Shown here piece after piece: positions 44,528-52,419 of a stretch of 64,000 nt of DNA (position 1 is the stretch's first letter; each line of letters starts with the position of its first letter). This DNA is from Verrucomicrobiota bacterium JB022 (GTDB lineage: Bacteria; Verrucomicrobiota; Verrucomicrobiia; Opitutales; Oceanipulchritudinaceae), in NCBI GenBank assembly GCA_030673845.1, contig JAUTCQ010000008.1:19657-83656 (forward strand), read 5' to 3'. The notes below the pieces were generated by a model, which was given only the letters and a program-made list of their open reading frames with translations, searched no databases and was not told the DNA's origin. The position numbers and the translations under genes are program-made.

Positions 44528-45973
44528 TTATCCGACGATGTTGAGGTTGTCGACCATCACGCAGCGGCGTTTGCGCGTGAAGGTGGCGGGGGTGACGATC
44601 CCTTCGCCGGTGGTGGTGGCGATGGTGAAGTTGAGGTAGCCTTCGCCGCCCATGCCGAGGCCGGCAAACGAGGGTCCGTTCTTCACAAAGAGTGTGCAGT
44701 TCATCGCGCGGCCCATCTCCGTCAGCACCCCGATGTCGCGGGAGTGGCAGATGGCGGAGTGGCGATAATTGTGCTCGCTCTGGCGGCAGCGTTCAATGCC
44801 TTCGGCCACGTCGCGCACGCGCACGATGGGCAGCATCGGCATCATCTGCTCTTCCTGCACAAAGGGGTGGTCGGCATTCGTCACCGCAAAGAGCAACTCG
44901 GTGCCCTTGGGGGCGCTCGTGCCGGCTTCCTGGGCGAGCACAGTGGCGTCGGCACCCACCAGCTTGCGGTTGAGCACCGGGTGCGAGCAACCGCCGCCGT
45001 CGGGCTTGTAGGTAAAGGCGGCTTCGGTCAGGCGCTGGAGCTGGGCGTCGTTGAGGCGCATCGCCCCGGCCTTTTCCATCGCGCGGAGGAAGGCGTCGAA
45101 GACGGCATCGACCACGAAGACCTGCTTTTCGCCGATGCAGAGCAAGTTGTTGTCGTAGGCGGCGCCGAGGATGATGTCGCGGGCGGCCTTGTCGAGGTCG
45201 GCGGTGGCATCGACGAGCACGGGCGGGTTGCCCGGGCCGGCGCAGATCGCACGCTTGCCGCTGGCCATGGCCGCTTTCACCACGGCGGGGCCGCCGGTCA
45301 CGCAGATCAGGTCGATGCCGGGCGACTTGATGAGGGCGTCAAAGGATTCCAGCGAGGGCTCTTCGATGATCGTCACCAGGTTGCGCAGGCCCAGCTTGGC
45401 GTCCAGCGCTTCATTGAAGGCCGCAACCGCCATGGCCGCGCACTTGGCGCCATTGGGGTGGGCGTTGACGACGAGGCTGTTGCCGGCCGCGATCATGCTG
45501 ACCGCGTTGGACGAAATGGTGGGGATCGAGTGGGTGACGGGCGAGATCGCGGCGACGGTGCCGAAGGGCGCCTGTTCTTCCAGCGAAATGCCGTGGTCGC
45601 CGCTCATCCCGAGGGGCGAGAGCCATTCGGTGCCGGGCAGGTTGGCGATGCCGTGCAGCTTCTCGATCTTGTGGTCGAGGCGGCCTACCTTGGTCTCGGC
45701 AAACTCGATCTTGCCCCACTCGGTCGCATTCTCCGCGCACATCGTCTTGATGATGCGGATGGCTTCCTTGCGGCCGGCAATGCCGAGCTTGCGCAGCTTT
45801 TGCTGGGCCGCGTTGGCGGCTTCGATCGCGGAGGCCGCGTCGGGGAATACGCCCGGGCGGCTGCTCGGCTTGCTGAGGACAAAGGGTGCGCCGTTGGCGG
45901 CGGGTGCACTGGCGTTGGCGCCCATCTCCGCCAGCACTTGCTTGACGATGTTCTGGATGGTGGCTGCGTCCAT
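44528..45973 (-). CDS. CoA-acylating aldehyde dehydrogenase (PduP/EutE type)
   Basis: This 481-residue enzyme has an N-terminal amphipathic helix (AATIQNIVKQVLAEMG) and a flexible Ala/Pro-rich linker, the standard PduP-type encapsulation tag. The catalytic domain carries the cysteine in YDNNLLCIGEKQVFV and the GxGNPPV-type motif (AGPGNPPVLVD). It would oxidise lactaldehyde or propionaldehyde to acyl-CoA using NAD and CoA inside the shell, passing acyl-CoA to PduL. It sits between BMC-P genes, with gaps of 5 and 24 bases. Which aldehyde is used cannot be read from sequence. Confidence 0.93.
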   Translation of the reverse strand: MDAATIQNIVKQVLAEMGANASAPAANGAPFVLSKPSSRPGVFPDAASAIEAANAAQQKLRKLGIAGRKEAIRIIKTMCAENATEWGKIEFAETKVGRLDHKIEKLHGIANLPGTEWLSPLGMSGDHGISLEEQAPFGTVAAISPVTHSIPTISSNAVSMIAAGNSLVVNAHPNGAKCAAMAVAAFNEALDAKLGLRNLVTIIEEPSLESFDALIKSPGIDLICVTGGPAVVKAAMASGKRAICAGPGNPPVLVDATADLDKAARDIILGAAYDNNLLCIGEKQVFVVDAVFDAFLRAMEKAGAMRLNDAQLQRLTEAAFTYKPDGGGCSHPVLNRKLVGADATVLAQEAGTSAPKGTELLFAVTNADHPFVQEEQMMPMLPIVRVRDVAEGIERCRQSEHNYRHSAICHSRDIGVLTEMGRAMNCTLFVKNGPSFAGLGMGGEGYLNFTIATTTGEGIVTPATFTRKRRCVMVDNLNIVG

Positions 45974-45997
45974 GAAAGGTCGGGGATATACGGGGGA

Positions 45998-46318
45998 TTA
46001 TTGCGCGTCGGTGGAGCTCTCGTAGAGCGCCTCACCGAGCACGTTCACGCTGTCGACAATGCCGATGACGGCGGCGTCGATCGGCAGGGGCTTGAGGTTG
46101 GCGACCTGGCGGGCACTGCTGCCCTGCACAAAGAGGACCATCTCGTTATGGGCCGCGCCGATGGGATCGACTGCCACGACGGTGTTGCTGCCGGCGCGGA
46201 AGCGGCTGGGCTGTTGGTCGTCGACCAGCATCGGGCGCAGCAGGAGGAGGCGGTGCCCCGTCATGCTCTCGTCCTTTTTGGTCGAGACGACCTTGCCGAT
46301 GACGCGTGCCAGAAACAT
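45998..46318 (-). CDS. BMC pentameric vertex protein (EutN/CcmL family)
   Basis: This 106-residue protein has the BMC-P fold markers: FLARVIGKVVSTKKDESMTGHRLLLLRP at the start, FRAGSNTVVAVDPIGAAHNEMVLFVQGSSAR in the middle, and IDAAVIGIVDSVNVLG at the end. It is the third distinct pentamer protein of the locus; different pentamers may cap different vertices or share them. It is followed by the aldehyde dehydrogenase gene. Confidence 0.92.
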   Translation of the reverse strand: MFLARVIGKVVSTKKDESMTGHRLLLLRPMLVDDQQPSRFRAGSNTVVAVDPIGAAHNEMVLFVQGSSARQVANLKPLPIDAAVIGIVDSVNVLGEALYESSTDAQ

Positions 46319-46324
46319 GGCCGC

Positions 46325-46636
46325 TTATTTCTTCGCGGTGGACGCGGCGGCGGGGGCGGGTGCTTCCGCCGGGAGGAGCTTGGCGACCTGGCCTTCCGGG
46401 CGGGCGATGACGTGCGCGCTGACGACTTCGCCGACGCGGCTGGCGGCCTCGGCCCCGGCGTCGATCGCGGCCTTGACGGCGGCGACATTGCCCGTGACGG
46501 AGGCGGTGACGAGTGCGCTGCCCACGTTCTTGAGCGGCCCGGTCAGGGTCACGTTGGCGGCCTTCAGCATGGCGTCGGTGCCGCTGATCAGGGCGACGAG
46601 GCCCTTGGTTTCAAGGAGTCCGATGGCTTCTTTCAT
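46325..46636 (-). CDS. BMC hexameric shell protein (BMC-H) with C-terminal Ala/Pro extension
   Basis: This 103-residue shell protein has the BMC-H domain: EAIGLLETKGLVALISGTDAM at the start, the GALVTASVTGNVAAVKAAIDAG core and the RVGEVVSAHVIARPE end. Unlike the other two BMC-H proteins it continues with a flexible extension rich in Ala and Pro (AEAPAPAAASTAKK). BMC-H proteins assemble into hexagonal facets with small central pores. It is encoded after ackA in the operon. Confidence 0.93.
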   Translation of the reverse strand: MKEAIGLLETKGLVALISGTDAMLKAANVTLTGPLKNVGSALVTASVTGNVAAVKAAIDAGAEAASRVGEVVSAHVIARPEGQVAKLLPAEAPAPAAASTAKK

Positions 46637-46679
46637 GTGCGTGGAATTGGGAGATGGTTAGTCTAAAGTAACGGGGAAA

Positions 46680-47876
46680 TTAGTGCTTCCGGCGCTGGAG
46701 GAAGCGCTGGGTCTCGGTGGCGATGACGGCTTCTTCGTTGGCCGGGATCACGAGCACCTTGACTTTGGAGGCGGCGGTGGAAATGACGGCTTCGGCGCCC
46801 AGGCAGGCCTCGTTGGCGGCGGCATCGAGCTCGAGGCCGAGGAATTCGAGGCTGCGGCAGACGGCGGCCCGCACGTCGGGGTTGAACTCGCCGATGCCGC
46901 CGGTGAAGGCGATGGCGTCGAGTCCGTTGAGGTCGAAGAGGAACGAGCTGGCCCAGCGGCGGATCTCGTGGTTGAGCAAATCGAGCGCGGTCTGGGCGTC
47001 GGCATGGCCCTGGGCCGCCGCGTCCTTCAAGTCCCGGATATCGTTGCTGAGGCCAGAGACGCCGAGCAGGCCGCTTTGCTTGGTCAACTGGCGGTCGACT
47101 TCGTCGAGGCTCAAGCCGAGTTGCCGCAGGGCAAACGGGATCGCCATGGCGTCGAGGTCGCCCACGCGGTTGTTTTGCGGCAGGCCGCTTTGCGGGCTGA
47201 AGCCCATGCTCGTGCCGATCGCGGTACCGTTGCGGATGGCAGTAACGGAGCTGCTGCCGCCGAGGTGACACGAGATGACGCGTAGCGGCTGGCCCTCGAA
47301 GGCCGGCAGCTCTTCCGGCTTCCCGGCGTAGAGGCTTTGCACGCGCTCGACGATGTCGGCGCGGCCCAGCAGCTCGGCCGAACGCTCGGCGATGAACTTG
47401 TGGGAAGCGCCGTGGAAGCCGTAGCGCCGCACGCCGGCTTCGTACCAGGCCTGGGGCACCGCGTAGCGCTTGGCCACGGGGGCGACCCATTGGTAAAAGG
47501 CCGTCTCGAAGAGCACCACGTGGGTGGCCTTCGGTGCGAGGCGGGCAAACTGGCGGATGCCGGCCGCGTAGGGCGGGTTGTGGGCCGGGGCGAGCGGTGC
47601 CGTGCGCTCCAGCGCTTCCAGCACCGTATCGTCGGCCAGGCGGCAACCCGTCACATCGCCGCCCATGACGGTCTTGAAACCCACCGCCGCCAGCTCGTCG
47701 AGGCTGGCGAGGTGCCCCTCGTCGATCAGGGCTTGCAGGCTGTGCTCGATGACCAGCCCATGGTCTTCCACCCGCTCGTATTTGCCCTTGGCCACGGCGT
47801 CGAGGCCGGTGGCGGTGGCGTTGAAGAGGGTGTACTTGTAGGAGGTCGAGCCCAGGTTGGCGACGAGGATCTTCAT
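46680..47876 (-). CDS. ackA: Acetate/propionate kinase
   Basis: This 398-residue kinase has ILVANLGSTSYKYTLF near the start (phosphate site, a variant of NAGSSSLK), the CHLGGSSSVTAI motif, VGDLDAMAIPFALR, and GGIGEFNPDVRA. It converts acyl-phosphate and ADP to acid and ATP, the final step after PduL. The ATG at 47876 gives the family start. It is embedded in the BMC operon between two BMC-H genes, so it likely serves that pathway rather than general acetate metabolism. No encapsulation-type extension is obvious. Confidence 0.93.
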   Translation of the reverse strand: MKILVANLGSTSYKYTLFNATATGLDAVAKGKYERVEDHGLVIEHSLQALIDEGHLASLDELAAVGFKTVMGGDVTGCRLADDTVLEALERTAPLAPAHNPPYAAGIRQFARLAPKATHVVLFETAFYQWVAPVAKRYAVPQAWYEAGVRRYGFHGASHKFIAERSAELLGRADIVERVQSLYAGKPEELPAFEGQPLRVISCHLGGSSSVTAIRNGTAIGTSMGFSPQSGLPQNNRVGDLDAMAIPFALRQLGLSLDEVDRQLTKQSGLLGVSGLSNDIRDLKDAAAQGHADAQTALDLLNHEIRRWASSFLFDLNGLDAIAFTGGIGEFNPDVRAAVCRSLEFLGLELDAAANEACLGAEAVISTAASKVKVLVIPANEEAVIATETQRFLQRRKH

Positions 47877-47913
47877 GGCGCGGCGGGGTGCGGTATCGGC
47901 GCGGAGAAACGGC

Positions 47914-48192
47914 TTAGTTGCGGACGAACGACCCGAGCTTGCCCAGGTCTTCATGGGGGCGGGCGATCACCTGCACGGCCACGACTGTCCCGACGCGGGA
48001 GGCGGCTTCGGCGGCGGCATCGACCCCGGCCTTGACGCTGGCCACGTCGCCGGAGAAGAAGGCGGCGACGAGACCGCTGCCGGCCTTTTCCCAGCCCAGC
48101 ATGGTTACGTCGGCGGCCTTTAGGGCGGCGTCGCAGGCTTCAAACATGGTGACGAAACCCTTGGTTTCGATCATTCCGAGCGCTTTGTTCAT
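47914..48192 (-). CDS. BMC hexameric shell protein (BMC-H)
   Basis: This 92-residue protein is a BMC-H unit with MNKALGMIETKGFVTMFEA, SGLVAAFFSGDVASVKAGVDAAAE and RVGTVVAVQVIARPHED. It differs from the next BMC-H mainly in the pore and edge residues (phenylalanine-rich SGLVAAFF region), so it may form a facet with different permeability. It is encoded 38 bases before ackA. Confidence 0.95.
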   Translation of the reverse strand: MNKALGMIETKGFVTMFEACDAALKAADVTMLGWEKAGSGLVAAFFSGDVASVKAGVDAAAEAASRVGTVVAVQVIARPHEDLGKLGSFVRN

Positions 48193-48230
48193 AGCGGTAA
48201 AACAGTAAAAGATTCGCGTTGGCGGGCGGA

Positions 48231-48500
48231 CTAGAAGCCCAGTTGCTTGAGCAACTCGGCGTGCGGGCGGGCAATGACGTGCGCGGCGACGAATTCGCCC
48301 ACGCGTTGAGCGGCGGCCTGGCCAGCATCAACGGCGGCCTTCACGCTGCCCACGTCGCCGGTCACGACTACGGTGATGTATCCGCCGCCGATCTCGACTT
48401 TCTGAGCTACGTTGACGCCAGCGGCCTTGGCCATGGCATCGGCGGCTTCGACGCTGCCCACGAAGCCGAGGGTTTCGATCAATCCGATAGATTCGTTCAT
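48231..48500 (-). CDS. BMC hexameric shell protein (BMC-H), PduA-like
   Basis: This 89-residue protein is the most canonical shell hexamer here: ESIGLIETLGFVGSVEAADAM at the start, a YITVVVTGDVGSVKAAVDAG core and RVGEFVAAHVIARPHAEL at the end. It is encoded right after pduL and is probably the most abundant shell protein, although that is inferred from family behaviour. Confidence 0.95.
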   Translation of the reverse strand: MNESIGLIETLGFVGSVEAADAMAKAAGVNVAQKVEIGGGYITVVVTGDVGSVKAAVDAGQAAAQRVGEFVAAHVIARPHAELLKQLGF

Positions 48501-48546
48501 AGAATTTGCTGCTTAAGAGGTGGTAAAGGGGCCGGGAAGTCGGCGG

Positions 48547-49227
48547 TTAGGGGATCAGTTCGCAAAGAGTATCGGGGCCGAGGCCGCAGGCGTTGCCCTC
48601 GTCGGTGTCGAGGTGCACCTCCAGCTTGAAACTCGGGTCGACGCGCACCAGCATCTGGTCGAACGTCGTGGCGCAGGGGCCGTGCACCTTCAGCTTCATC
48701 ACGTCCTTGTGCTTCACCCCGTAAAAGGCGGCGTCTTCGGGCGACATGTGGACGTGGATGCCGGCGCGAATCACGCCCTCCTTCATTTCGAAGAAGCCGC
48801 GCGGGCCCATCAGCATGCAGCCGGGCGTGCCCGCGATGTCGCCGGAGAGGCGCACGGGGATGTCGAAGCCCAGCGCGCGGGCATCGGTAAAGGCCAGCTC
48901 CACCTGGTTGAGGGTGCGGCAGGGGCCGAGGATACGCAGGTTGGAGATCACGCGGCTGCGGGGGCCGATCAACGTCACCGATTCGGCGGCGGCGTATTGC
49001 CCCTCCTGGTAGAGCCACTTCTGCGGCTTCAGTTGATAACCAGGCCCGAATAGAATCTCCACCGCCTCCTGAGTCAGGTGGCAGTGGCGGGCCGACACGT
49101 TAACAAGCAGCGGGTTGGGCCCTTGGGCCACCATGGGGAGGTTCAGCGACAAACGCTGATACACGGCCCGGCGCACCAGGTGTTCGATGGCGGCGCGGGG
49201 AGGAAGGGTTTTCGTCGAGGGGGTCAT
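48547..49227 (-). CDS. pduL: Phosphate propanoyltransferase PduL
   Basis: This 226-residue phosphotransacylase moves acyl groups from CoA to phosphate inside microcompartments. Metal-binding histidines are visible in NVSARHCHLTQEA and HVHMSPEDAAFYG, and the final motif is EVHLDTDEGNACGLG. The N-terminus has an amphipathic helix (AAIEHLVRRAVYQRL) that could be an encapsulation peptide. It is the first gene of the BMC operon, with a candidate promoter and helically phased repeats upstream. Length is normal for the family. Confidence 0.95.
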   Translation of the reverse strand: MTPSTKTLPPRAAIEHLVRRAVYQRLSLNLPMVAQGPNPLLVNVSARHCHLTQEAVEILFGPGYQLKPQKWLYQEGQYAAAESVTLIGPRSRVISNLRILGPCRTLNQVELAFTDARALGFDIPVRLSGDIAGTPGCMLMGPRGFFEMKEGVIRAGIHVHMSPEDAAFYGVKHKDVMKLKVHGPCATTFDQMLVRVDPSFKLEVHLDTDEGNACGLGPDTLCELIP

Positions 49228-49272
49228 CTTCGGTTCGACACGGGTGGGGGAGTCGTCGCGGTCAGCCCCTCT

Positions 49273-49301
49273 GTTATTTCTTTTTGGCCCGACGAAATCA
49301 A
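49273..49301 (-). promoter_or_regulatory. Candidate promoter of the BMC operon
   Basis: On the minus strand TTGATT (49301-49296) and AATAAC (49278-49273) are separated by 17 bases, about 45 bases upstream of the pduL start. The match is weak, which fits an activator-dependent promoter; the repeats just upstream would be placed for an activator. Confidence 0.45.
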
Positions 49302-49312
49302 GCCCTCTTTGA

Positions 49313-49345
49313 TGGGAAAAGTTGGGAAATATTGGGATTTGTGGG
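49313..49345. promoter_or_regulatory. Four helically phased TGGG repeats upstream of the BMC promoter
   Basis: TGGGA occurs at 49313, 49323 and 49333, exactly 10 bases apart, and TGGGC follows at 49342. The spacing of about one helical turn places all four on one face of the DNA, immediately upstream of the candidate -35 element. No palindrome is present, so direct-repeat binding by an activator is suggested. Confidence 0.55.
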
Positions 49346-49740
49346 CTATAAAACTTCTTCCGACCGCTGATTAGCTGGGATAAGGAATGCTTTTTGGAAT
49401 AGCCTGCGAATGCTATTAATTAGCGGAAATTGTCGCTCCTATTAGTTTTGAAGGCGTGGTTTCTGTGGGCTTTCTTGGAGGGGAAATGGTTCGTTTTGTC
49501 GCGAAAATATTGTCATATATTTGGATAAATCTGTGGTTAATTGGTTTTTGACCTTGGCAACCTTAGAAAGGTCGCATTCTAGACTTGGTCTAACGCTTGA
49601 ATTTGGCGCAGCTTTAGATTTCCTTATGCAAGTGAATGCTGGCGACGCGCTTGCCGTAGATTATTGAGATAACGGTAAGGTGATTCAAAATCGTGAATTT
49701 AAGGCGCGATCGTTGCCTGAAATTCACATATTAGGGTTGC

Positions 49741-50095
49741 ACTGCCGTAGCGAAGGATGTGCCCTAATAGGATAGGCCCCGACTTATGGAACTCCTGGAC
49801 ACGCATCTGTCACCTGGGCCACGGCAGGGAACACGGTCCCACAACTCCGCTCGATCCGATTATTTTATCCAAACCAGACTATCTGCGGCCTTCGCCTGGA
49901 GCGAAGCGCGATAGGAAAGCAGTTTCCGCCCAGAGGCGGGCTCTGCCGGTGAAGGGTAGGCGGGTGAAACGAGCGGAGGCGACCGGTCGCACGTTGCGGC
50001 GGTCATCTCCAATTTTTGTCCCCTCTGGGGCAAACGCAGCGCCGGGCTTCGTGTCTCGGTGCCCTTACGTTATGCAAAATAGCTGCTTGACCCAC
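49741..50095 (+). ncRNA. Structured non-coding leader upstream of the betaine genes (candidate RNA)
   Basis: About 350 bases with no credible gene contain several strong hairpins. At 49879-49914, CTATC, GCG and CTTCGC pair with GCGAAG, CGC and GATAG around a CTGGA loop. At 49919-49946, GCAG and CCGCC pair with GGCGG and CTGC around CAGA. A GCGACCGGTCGC palindrome and CCCC-TCT-GGGG follow. I could not match it to RNase P, SRP, tmRNA or glycine riboswitch motifs. It may be a 5' regulatory element of the methyltransferase operon. Confidence 0.4.
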
Positions 50096-50932
50096 ATGAA
50101 TCAACTTAGCTCTGAACCTCGAACTCAACAGAATTACGGCGCCGACCCGCTCGCGGTGCGCAATACCGACAAATACGTGGACGAATACGTCGGCGGCTTT
50201 GTCGACAAATGGGACGACCTGATCGACTGGCAGGGCCGCGCGAAAAGCGAAGGAAGCTTTTTTATCGACCTGCTGAAGAAGCGCGGCGCCCGCAAGGTGC
50301 TCGATGTCGCCACCGGCACCGGCTTCCACTCGGTGCGCCTGCTCAACGAAGGATTCGACGTCGTCAGTGCCGATGGCTCCCCGGAGATGCTCGCCCGGGC
50401 CTTTGCCAATGGTCGCAAGCACGGCCACATCCTGCGCACCGTCAATGCCGACTGGCGCTGGCTCAACCGCGATGTGCACGGCAAATTCGACGCCATCATC
50501 TGCCTCGGCAACTCGTTTACGCACCTGTTTTCGGAGCGCGACCGCCGCAAGGCTCTGGCCGAATTCTACGCCGCCCTGCGCCACGACGGCATCCTCATCC
50601 TCGACCAGCGCAATTACGACATGATCGTGGACTCGGGCTTCAAGTCGAAGCACACCTTCTACTACTGCGGCGACAATATCTCGGCTGAGCCCGAGCACGT
50701 CGACGAAGGCCTCGCGCGCTTCTGCTACAAGTTCCCCGACGGCTCGAAGTACCACCTCAACATGTTCCCGCTGCGCCGCGATTACTCCGTGCGCCTGATG
50801 AAGGAAGTGGGCTTCCAGAAGGTCGAGACCTATGCCGACTTCCAGGAAACCTACCGCCAGGAAGAGCCCGACTTCTACATCCACGTGGCGGAGAAGGCCT
50901 ATCCGAAAGACGAAATCGACCCCGAAGCGTAA
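50096..50932 (+). CDS. Glycine/sarcosine N-methyltransferase (glycine betaine synthesis)
   Basis: This 278-residue SAM-dependent methyltransferase has motif I in VLDVATGTGFHSVRLL, ADGSPEMLARAF and VNADWRWLNRDVHG in the cofactor domain, and SFTHLFSERDRRKALAE after it. The N-terminus (VDEYVGGFVDKWDDLIDW) and the overall length fit GSMT. Together with the next gene it would methylate glycine three times to glycine betaine. Salt-adapted bacteria use this route to make their own osmoprotectant. The ATG at 50096 is family-like; upstream frames are non-coding. The next gene starts 4 bases after its stop. Confidence 0.9.
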   Translation: MNQLSSEPRTQQNYGADPLAVRNTDKYVDEYVGGFVDKWDDLIDWQGRAKSEGSFFIDLLKKRGARKVLDVATGTGFHSVRLLNEGFDVVSADGSPEMLARAFANGRKHGHILRTVNADWRWLNRDVHGKFDAIICLGNSFTHLFSERDRRKALAEFYAALRHDGILILDQRNYDMIVDSGFKSKHTFYYCGDNISAEPEHVDEGLARFCYKFPDGSKYHLNMFPLRRDYSVRLMKEVGFQKVETYADFQETYRQEEPDFYIHVAEKAYPKDEIDPEA

Positions 50933-50936
50933 GACC

Positions 50937-51779
50937 ATGAGTAATACCCTCGCACAAGAAGTCGAAGCCAAGGCCCGCCACTACTACGACAGCGGCGACG
51001 CCGACAACTTTTACTACCAGATCTGGGGTGGCGAAGACATCCACGTGGGCTGGTACAACAGCGCCAACGAAGCCATCTCGCCCGCCAGCCGCCGCACCGT
51101 CGAGCGCATGGCCAACAAGCTCAAGCACCCCACGGGCACCCGCGTGCTCGACATCGGGGCCGGCTACGGCGGCTCCTGCCGCTTCTTGGCCAAACAGAAG
51201 GGATACCACTGCACCGCGCTCAATCTCAGCACCGTGCAGAACCAGCGCGACCGCCAGATGAACCGCGAGCAAGGCCTCGAAGACCGCGTCAACGTGGTCG
51301 ACGGCAGCTTTGAAGATCTGCCCTTCGACGATGCCTCCTACGATGTGGTGTGGTCGCAAGACGCCATCCTGCACAGCGGCGATCGCAAGCTCGTCTTCCA
51401 GGAGGTCGACCGCGTGCTCAAGCCCGGCGGCGAATTCATCTTTACCGATCCGATGCAAAAGCACGGTGTCGATGCCAAGCTGCTGGAGCCCGTGCTCGCC
51501 CGCATCCACCTCAGCAGCATGGGCTCGATCGAGACCTACAAAGGTTTTGCCAAGGAGCTGGGTTGGGAAGTCGTGGAAGTCGAAGATGCGACCGACAAGC
51601 TCGTCATGCACTACACTCGCGTGTTGCAAGAGCTGGAGCGCCGCGAGGCCGAGTTGAAGGGCGCGGTGAGCGACGACTATATCGACCGCATGAAGGTGGG
51701 CCTCAACCACTGGATCCGCGCCGGTCGTGAAGGTGCGCTCTCGTGGGGCATCCTCCACTTCCGCAAGCCTGCGGCGTAG
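50937..51779 (+). CDS. Sarcosine/dimethylglycine N-methyltransferase (glycine betaine synthesis)
   Basis: This 280-residue enzyme has the SAM motif VLDIGAGYGGSCRFLA, the YQIWGGEDIHVGWY start typical of SDMT, SFEDLPFDDASYDVVWSQDAILH, and a C-terminal WIRAGREGALSWGILHFRKP. It completes betaine synthesis from sarcosine and dimethylglycine. It is translationally close to the preceding GSMT-type gene and followed by a strong terminator, so the two form a simple operon. The pair supports a marine or hypersaline lifestyle. Confidence 0.93.
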   Translation: MSNTLAQEVEAKARHYYDSGDADNFYYQIWGGEDIHVGWYNSANEAISPASRRTVERMANKLKHPTGTRVLDIGAGYGGSCRFLAKQKGYHCTALNLSTVQNQRDRQMNREQGLEDRVNVVDGSFEDLPFDDASYDVVWSQDAILHSGDRKLVFQEVDRVLKPGGEFIFTDPMQKHGVDAKLLEPVLARIHLSSMGSIETYKGFAKELGWEVVEVEDATDKLVMHYTRVLQELERREAELKGAVSDDYIDRMKVGLNHWIRAGREGALSWGILHFRKPAA

Positions 51780-51803
51780 GTGCCTGAACAGGCATTGATT
51801 TTC

Positions 51804-51834
51804 GCCCGACCGGTTACGCTGGTCGGGCTTTTTT
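51804..51834 (+). terminator. Rho-independent terminator of the betaine operon
   Basis: GCCCGACC and GGTCGGGC form a perfect 8-bp stem around a 9-base loop, followed by six T. Confidence 0.9.
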
Positions 51835-51891
51835 GTGTGCACGGGGCACGGCAGGCTCGTCTTTCCGCTGCCGCCGCGTTTGCTGGAGCCG

Positions 51892-52314
51892 ATGCGCTTT
51901 GTCCACCGGATGTCTCTTGCCGCCCACCGCGCGTGGTATGCCCGCCGCTGGCAGGGCTACGATACGGCGGCGCGGGGCAGGGCAGGGGAGCGCCTGGCGG
52001 CAATTTTCCTGCAGACGAAGGGCTTTCACGTTATTTGCCGCAACTGGCAGCGTGGGCATCACGAGATCGACCTCGTGATGCGCGATGCCGACGTACTGGT
52101 GTTCGTGGAGGTGCGCACGCGCCCGGCAGACGCCTTCGTGCCGGGCTTCGAAAGCCTCACGCGCGACAAACGCCGGGCTTTGCGCCAGGGGATGGAGGAT
52201 TACCTGCGTCGTGTGCCCCGCCCGCCGCAAACGTGGCGCTGCGACGTCGTCGAGGTGATGCACGACGCGCAGGCGCGGCTCCGCTGGGCCCACTACAGCG
52301 GAGTTTCGCTGTAG
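51892..52314 (+). CDS. yraN: UPF0102 (YraN) family endonuclease-like protein
   Basis: This 140-residue protein has the YraN core: ARGRAGERLAAIFLQTKGFHVICRNWQRGHHEIDLVMRD, then VLVFVEVRTR and an acidic/Arg C-terminal half. The E-x-D-x(n)-E-V-R pattern resembles restriction-endonuclease-fold proteins that may resolve DNA structures, though the biological role is not settled. The ATG at 51892 follows GGAG; two earlier in-frame starts would add an unusual leader. It is separated by a terminator from the betaine genes. Confidence 0.88.
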   Translation: MRFVHRMSLAAHRAWYARRWQGYDTAARGRAGERLAAIFLQTKGFHVICRNWQRGHHEIDLVMRDADVLVFVEVRTRPADAFVPGFESLTRDKRRALRQGMEDYLRRVPRPPQTWRCDVVEVMHDAQARLRWAHYSGVSL

Positions 52315-52419
52315 CTAAGCGAAACGTTGGATGAAGCGCATTCATGGCTACCTCTTAAGTGTTTCATGTGTTGCCTCTTGCCAAGAGGCCGAAGCGCCAC
52401 ATCTTGGAAAGCATCGCTC

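Larger units (their letters stand above)
49228..49740. other. Non-coding AT-rich region upstream of the BMC operon
   Basis: About 500 bases with no convincing coding frame on either strand. It contains the candidate BMC promoter (49273-49301), the phased TGGG repeats (49313-49345) and, further away, AT-rich sequence with no recognisable motif. Confidence 0.7.

Noticed and set aside
49741..50095. RNase P RNA, SRP RNA, tmRNA or glycine riboswitch upstream of the betaine genes
   Set aside because: The conserved sequence blocks of these RNAs, such as GAGGAAAGTCCG for RNase P or GGAAGCAGC for SRP RNA, are not found.
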